DNA of 64,000 bases from Anaerolineaceae bacterium (GTDB lineage Bacteria; Chloroflexota; Anaerolineae; Anaerolineales; Anaerolineaceae). The translations under genes and the position numbers were made by a program. The DNA lies in NCBI GenBank assembly GCA_003524305.1, contig DQHW01000003.1, positions 6,992 to 70,991 on the forward strand. Reading direction: 5' to 3'. Below the pieces are notes generated by a model that saw only the letters and a list, made by a program, of their open reading frames with translations, made no database searches and had not been told where the DNA came from. Shown piece after piece: positions 60,322 to 64,000 of the stretch. How positions within the stretch are numbered: the first letter of the stretch is position 1; each line of letters opens with the position of its first letter.

Positions 60322-61395
60322 ATGCTCGATAAAATTGTTCAGATTCAAGAAAGATATTCAGAATTAACCAGGTTGATGGAAGTCAATGTGGAGGATTATC
60401 AAAAAATCACCGAACTCGCCAAAGAACGCTCAGAGTTAGATGAAATCTATCCGCTCGGCCTGGAATATCGCGACCTGATGGCCAAAATGGAACAAGCCAA
60501 AGAGATGGAAAACAGCGGTGATGCTGAGTTTGTAGAATTGGCAAAAGCCGAGATCGAAAGTCTCACACCACAAATAGAAGCAATGGAAAAGCAAATTAAA
60601 ACTCTGTTGGTTCCCAAGGACCCAAGGGATGATAACAGTGTTTACATTGAAATCCGGGCTGGCGCTGGTGGAGATGAAGCAGGACTTTTTGCCGCAGAGT
60701 TATTACGGATGTACATGCATTACGCAGAAGCTCGTCGTTGGTCCGTTGAAATCATGTCGTCAAATGAAACAGGCATCGGCGGATACAAAGAGATTGTTTT
60801 TATGGTTAAGGGCAAGGGAGCTTATTCCCGTTTCAAATTTGAATCAGGTGTTCACCGTGTGCAGAGAATTCCAAGCACAGAGTCGTCAGGCCGCATCCAT
60901 ACTTCAACGGTAACAGTGGCGGTCATGGCTGAAGTTGAAAATGTTGACATCCAAATTAATGATTCTGATTTAGAAATCAATGTCTACATTTCTTCAGGTG
61001 CAGGCGGTCAGAACGTGCAGAAAAACGCCACCGCTGTTCGCATCACTCACAAACCTTCAGGTTTGGTCGTTGCTTGTCAAGATGAACGTTCTCAACTTCA
61101 AAACAAATTACGTGCATTAAGTATTCTTCGTTCACGACTTTATGATATGGAAATGCAGCGCGTGCAGAATGAAAGAGAAGATGCCAGACGTTCACAGGTG
61201 GGTACAGGAGATCGATCAGAGAAGATCCGCACCTATAACTACCCGCAAAGCCGTGTTACCGATCACCGCATAAATGTATCTTCATACAACCTTCCGGCCG
61301 TCATGGCTGGTGACATTGATCTCTTTATTGATGAGTTATCACAACGAGACGAGACAGATCGATTATCCACCAACGGGGATGATGACGAAGACTAA
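60322..61395 (+). CDS. prfA: Peptide chain release factor 1
   Basis: Terminates translation at UAA and UAG. 357 residues with the coiled N-terminal domain, EIRAGAGGDEAGLFAAELLRMY, the RF-1 type region VHRVQRIPSTESSGRIHTSTVTVAVM with PxT-like recognition residues, and the catalytic loop SSGAGGQNVQKNATAVRITHKPSG (GGQ near residue 234). The end overlaps prmC by 17 bases, a common pairing since PrmC methylates the GGQ glutamine. Confidence 0.97.
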   Translation: MLDKIVQIQERYSELTRLMEVNVEDYQKITELAKERSELDEIYPLGLEYRDLMAKMEQAKEMENSGDAEFVELAKAEIESLTPQIEAMEKQIKTLLVPKDPRDDNSVYIEIRAGAGGDEAGLFAAELLRMYMHYAEARRWSVEIMSSNETGIGGYKEIVFMVKGKGAYSRFKFESGVHRVQRIPSTESSGRIHTSTVTVAVMAEVENVDIQINDSDLEINVYISSGAGGQNVQKNATAVRITHKPSGLVVACQDERSQLQNKLRALSILRSRLYDMEMQRVQNEREDARRSQVGTGDRSEKIRTYNYPQSRVTDHRINVSSYNLPAVMAGDIDLFIDELSQRDETDRLSTNGDDDED

Positions 61396-62227
61396 AATTA
61401 TTGAATGGTTAAATAAATCAGCCAGCCTCCTGGCAGAACGATCCGAGCTCGCATCTCTTGAAGCCCGGGTAATTTTGTGCCATGTGCTTGACAAATCTCG
61501 TGAATGGCTGGTCACGCATCCAGATTTCGAACTGGACAATCTTCAAATAGATCAAGCCAACCAAATGATTGGCCGCATACTAATTGGTGAACCCCTTCCA
61601 TACCTTGTCGGAAAACAAGCTTTTTTTGGTTTGGATTTCAAAGTTACCCCTGATGTGCTTATCCCAAGACCTGAAACTGAATTATTAATCGAGGAATGCA
61701 TTACCTGGCTGGAAGAACATCCAACCAAACGCAAATTGGCAGATATCGGCACCGGTTCTGGTTCGATTGCCATCACCCTGGCAGACAGGTTTGAAGATTT
61801 GCAAGTGACTGCCATTGATATTTCAGAAAAAGCATTGAATGTTGCCAGGCAGAATGCCGAACTAATAAAAAATAAAACCCAAATTGAATTTATACAAAAC
61901 GACTTGTTGGAAAATTGTTCAGACCGTTTTGATGTGATCGCTGCCAATCTTCCTTATATACCCTCAGAAAAACTAAAATCCCTTGCTGTCTCCCGCCATG
62001 AGCCTATCCTTGCCCTGGATGGCGGAATAGATGGATTGGATTTAATAAAGCGGTTATTGCAACAATCTCGCAATAACCTTAAGCCTGGTGGAATGATCAT
62101 CCTCGAAATTGAAGAAGGTCAATCTGAAAGTGTGCAAAATTTGGTTGACAAATTGCTACCTGGCGTGGAAAAATCCATACTGATTGACCTTGCCAATCAT
62201 CCCAGAATACTTAAAATAATGGTATAG
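61379..62227 (+). CDS. prmC: Release factor glutamine methyltransferase PrmC
   Basis: 282 residues. N-terminal helical domain (ASLEARVILCHVLD), substrate region VGKQAFFGLDFKVTPDVLIPRPETELLIE, SAM motif ADIGTGSGSIAITLA and the active-site motif in the form ANLPYIP where most family members have NPPY. The change of the first Pro to Leu is tolerated in some members. The start is one of two adjacent ATGs (61379, 61382), which lie inside the prfA end; the longer frame from 61274 is rejected. Confidence 0.95.
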   Translation: MMTKTKIIEWLNKSASLLAERSELASLEARVILCHVLDKSREWLVTHPDFELDNLQIDQANQMIGRILIGEPLPYLVGKQAFFGLDFKVTPDVLIPRPETELLIEECITWLEEHPTKRKLADIGTGSGSIAITLADRFEDLQVTAIDISEKALNVARQNAELIKNKTQIEFIQNDLLENCSDRFDVIAANLPYIPSEKLKSLAVSRHEPILALDGGIDGLDLIKRLLQQSRNNLKPGGMIILEIEEGQSESVQNLVDKLLPGVEKSILIDLANHPRILKIMV

Positions 62228-62239
62228 AATGAGGTTTAG

Positions 62240-62869
62240 ATGCAAACAATAACTTTACCCGCAGAAAATCCAGAGTCAATCAGTTCGGCCTTGTCATTAT
62301 TCAGAGACGGAGAAATTGTCGCTTTTCCCACTGATACAGTGTATGGTTTGGGAACCGATCCTTTTCAGGCATCGGGCATCATTAAACTCTTTGAAGCCAA
62401 AGGTCGCGATTCCAATAAGGCAATCGCCATTTTGATTGGATCAGTCGAACAGGCCAGCCTGGTGACCGATCACATGACTGACATGGCGATCCGACTCTGC
62501 GCGGCTTTTTGGCCTGGCGGATTGACAGTTATCGTTCCACGAAAAAACACCCTGCCTGAATTAATTTCAAATACAGATCGCATCGGCATCCGTATGCCTA
62601 ATCATCCGGTTGCTCTCGAAATGTTGAAAACATTCGGCCCCCTGGCAACCACATCTGCGAACCTCTCGGGCAAACCCGATGCTGTTACTGCCAAAGATGT
62701 GTACGATCAACTCTCAAACCGCATTCCATTAATTCTTGATGGCGGCAAATGCCAAGGCGGAGTTCCATCCACTGTTATTGATTGCAGCGGTTCTGAACCC
62801 ATTCTTTTACGTGAGGGACCAATCAGTATCGAACAAATATATAAAGTATTGGAAATGCAAAAAGCTTAA
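62240..62869 (+). CDS. tsaC: L-threonylcarbamoyladenylate synthase (TsaC/Sua5 family)
   Basis: 209 residues. YrdC/Sua5 fold: GEIVAFPTDTVYGLGTDPF, KGRDSNKAIAILIG, FWPGGLTVIVPR, IGIRMPNHPVALEML, GPLATTSANLSGKPDAVTAKDV and STVIDCSGSEPILLREGPI. It activates threonine and bicarbonate for the universal t6A37 tRNA modification. It has the short TsaC form without the Sua5 C-terminal domain. It lies 12 bases after prmC, completing a prfA-prmC-tsaC operon. Confidence 0.95.
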   Translation: MQTITLPAENPESISSALSLFRDGEIVAFPTDTVYGLGTDPFQASGIIKLFEAKGRDSNKAIAILIGSVEQASLVTDHMTDMAIRLCAAFWPGGLTVIVPRKNTLPELISNTDRIGIRMPNHPVALEMLKTFGPLATTSANLSGKPDAVTAKDVYDQLSNRIPLILDGGKCQGGVPSTVIDCSGSEPILLREGPISIEQIYKVLEMQKA

Positions 62870-62938
62870 TAAATTCTAATCTGCTTTTAATTTGACTCTT
62901 AACTTAATGCGATAAGATTTCACGTATTCTCCTCTTAG

Positions 62939-62977
62939 AAACCCACACTCATGGAAGGGTCCATCAGTGTGGGTTTT
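62939..62977. terminator. Bidirectional terminator between tsaC and the ABC exporter gene
   Basis: AAACCCACACT(C)ATGGA pairs with TCCAT(C)AGTGTGGGTTT across AGGG; T-rich on both strands. Confidence 0.85.
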
Positions 62978-62980
62978 CAA

Positions 62981-64000
62981 TTAAAGCAGATTTTGATCTT
63001 GTATTTTCTTTAACTCTGCGAACCTTCCGCCCGAATGAATAAGGTCTTTGAAATATCCCCTTTCAAGAATAGCTCCATTTTGGAGCAATAGTATTTCATC
63101 CACCTGATTCAACCATGAGAAATCATGGGTGATAAAGAATATACTTCGATCGTTGAAAAGCTTGAAAAGAGTTGTCATGATCTTGTTGGCTGTGGATGGA
63201 TCAAGGTTTTCAATAGGTTCATCCAATAACAAATAGGGGCGGTTTTGAAGCAAAGCACGGGCAATGGCTACACGCTGACGCTCTCCTCCACTCAACCTTA
63301 CTCCCTGGTCACCCAACCAGGTATCCAATCCTTGAGGCAGGCGGTGATACCAATCTTCCAATTCGGCCATTTTAATCACCTGCAGCAGCTTCTGATCATC
63401 AGCTTGCAGATCTGCCAGCAGCAGGTTCTCGCGCAGATTGGCGCTGAACAAGGTTGTGGATTGTGAGATTACCGCAAAATAAGAACGCACAAGATACGGA
63501 TCAACTCTGCTGCTTTCCGTTTGATCCAGGGTTATCCTGCCTTCCTGCGGTTTCCAAAACTGGAGGATCAAGTTTACCAGGCTGGTCTTTCCAGAACCGC
63601 TGGGGCCGACCAGGGCAACTTTTTTACCAGGGAGGAGCGCAAAGGAAATATCCTTGAGTTGAAAGTTATCACCAGCCTCGTATTCAAAGCACAGGCTTTT
63701 AACCTCAACCCTGGATGGAGTCCAATTTTCTGGCATGGGTTCGTACACAAATTTAACCACTGGCTGTTCTTCCAATTCAAATAGCCGTTTGGCAGCTTCG
63801 AGGTTGGAATTGAGCATCACAGCGGCTTGCGGCAGATTGGCCACGGATTCAAAACTCGCTATACCCATGAGCAGGATGACCGCCAATGAAACACCATTGA
63901 TGGAACCTTGTGTCACCAATGGGATGGCAATCCATAACAAAGCAAGGACAGTCAAATTGAGGAGTAATAATGACACACCTGAATTGATGCCGTTTAAGGT
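62981..64000 (-). CDS. ABC exporter with fused membrane and ATPase domains (CydC-like), 3' part
   Basis: The frame is open to the window edge, so the start is missing. The visible part holds the last membrane helices (VLALLWIAIPLVTQG, LAVILLMGIASFESVANLPQA) and a full ATPase domain: Walker A GPSGSGKTSLVNLIL, Q-loop ISQSTTLF, signature LSGGERQRVAIARALL, Walker B PYLLLDEPIENLD and switch His ITHDFSWL. FESVANLPQAAVMLNSNLEAAKRLFEL with VEVKSLCFEYE is close to the CydC subunit of the cysteine/glutathione exporter CydDC. If so, cydD should lie just outside. Other exporters of this fold cannot be excluded. Confidence 0.8.
   Translation of the reverse strand, partial: TLNGINSGVSLLLLNLTVLALLWIAIPLVTQGSINGVSLAVILLMGIASFESVANLPQAAVMLNSNLEAAKRLFELEEQPVVKFVYEPMPENWTPSRVEVKSLCFEYEAGDNFQLKDISFALLPGKKVALVGPSGSGKTSLVNLILQFWKPQEGRITLDQTESSRVDPYLVRSYFAVISQSTTLFSANLRENLLLADLQADDQKLLQVIKMAELEDWYHRLPQGLDTWLGDQGVRLSGGERQRVAIARALLQNRPYLLLDEPIENLDPSTANKIMTTLFKLFNDRSIFFITHDFSWLNQVDEILLLQNGAILERGYFKDLIHSGGRFAELKKIQDQNLL

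Overview
The window looks like a chromosomal segment of a moderately AT-rich, free-living bacterium. The best guess is Chloroflexota, class Anaerolineae. That is inferred from the gene mix: two response-regulator/TadZ fusions, paired FemAB-like proteins, an LCP lipoprotein, DUF3597, a family-5 uracil-DNA glycosylase and an AglEFG-like transporter next to GH63 and GH65 enzymes. It is not proved by a marker phylogeny. No prophage, insertion sequence or CRISPR array is visible.

Layout. 1-11.4 kb: the 5' end of a tRNA-Leu, a degenerate sensor-kinase-like protein, an LCP lipoprotein, a tyrosine-recombinase-fold protein lacking its catalytic residues, tilS, a response-regulator/TadZ fusion, a sirtuin, mutL, a HAD phosphatase, an S41 protease and an S1-domain protein. 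11.5-21 kb: housekeeping (pyrG with a leader hairpin, eno, a methyltransferase, UDGb, queA-ruvB, upp, tpiA, a CBS-ACT protein). 21.0-21.75 kb: RNase P RNA followed by tandem repeats that copy its own 3' end. 21.8-32.0 kb: an alpha-glucoside/trehalose-type locus with a GH63 enzyme, a decayed otsA-otsB remnant, a LacI regulator, beta-phosphoglucomutase, a sugar-binding lipoprotein, two permeases and a GH65 phosphorylase, with LacI-type operators. 32-36.5 kb: pentapeptide protein, a second response-regulator/TadZ fusion, a response regulator with an Hpt domain, a VTT membrane protein and uridine kinase. 37-39.7 kb: a MarR-controlled operon (methyltransferase, ATC-hydrolase-like protein, ketopantoate-reductase-like protein) with two identical-geometry operators. 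40-51 kb: YhcH, tRNA-Thr(CGT), GT4, dinB with a possible SOS box, an SIS isomerase, a 59-residue protein, an AI-2E family permease, an FHA protein, a probable 6S RNA, thpR, rsfS with a likely CTG start, bcp and a UbiA-like protein. 52-59 kb: a tightly packed minus-strand operon for surface polysaccharide, ending in FemAB-Nudix-FemAB. 59.1-64 kb: ridA, DUF3597, prfA-prmC-tsaC and the 3' part of a cydC-like ABC exporter gene.

How it works together. The sugar locus has the parts to import an alpha-linked disaccharide, split it with phosphate (GH65) and feed beta-glucose-1-phosphate through beta-phosphoglucomutase to glycolysis (tpiA and eno are nearby). The transporter ATPase is missing and presumably shared. 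The polysaccharide operon makes and initiates a polyprenyl-linked glycan; the two FemAB proteins may add amino acids to a lipid-linked precursor. Several minus-strand genes (tilS, mutL, dinB) have a -10 box exactly six bases before the start codon, so their messages are probably leaderless.

Most worth following up: the rnpB tail repeats, the MarR-controlled operon, the FemAB-Nudix-FemAB cassette and the inactive recombinase-fold protein. Functions are assigned from recognisable motifs in the translated sequence; no database search was possible.
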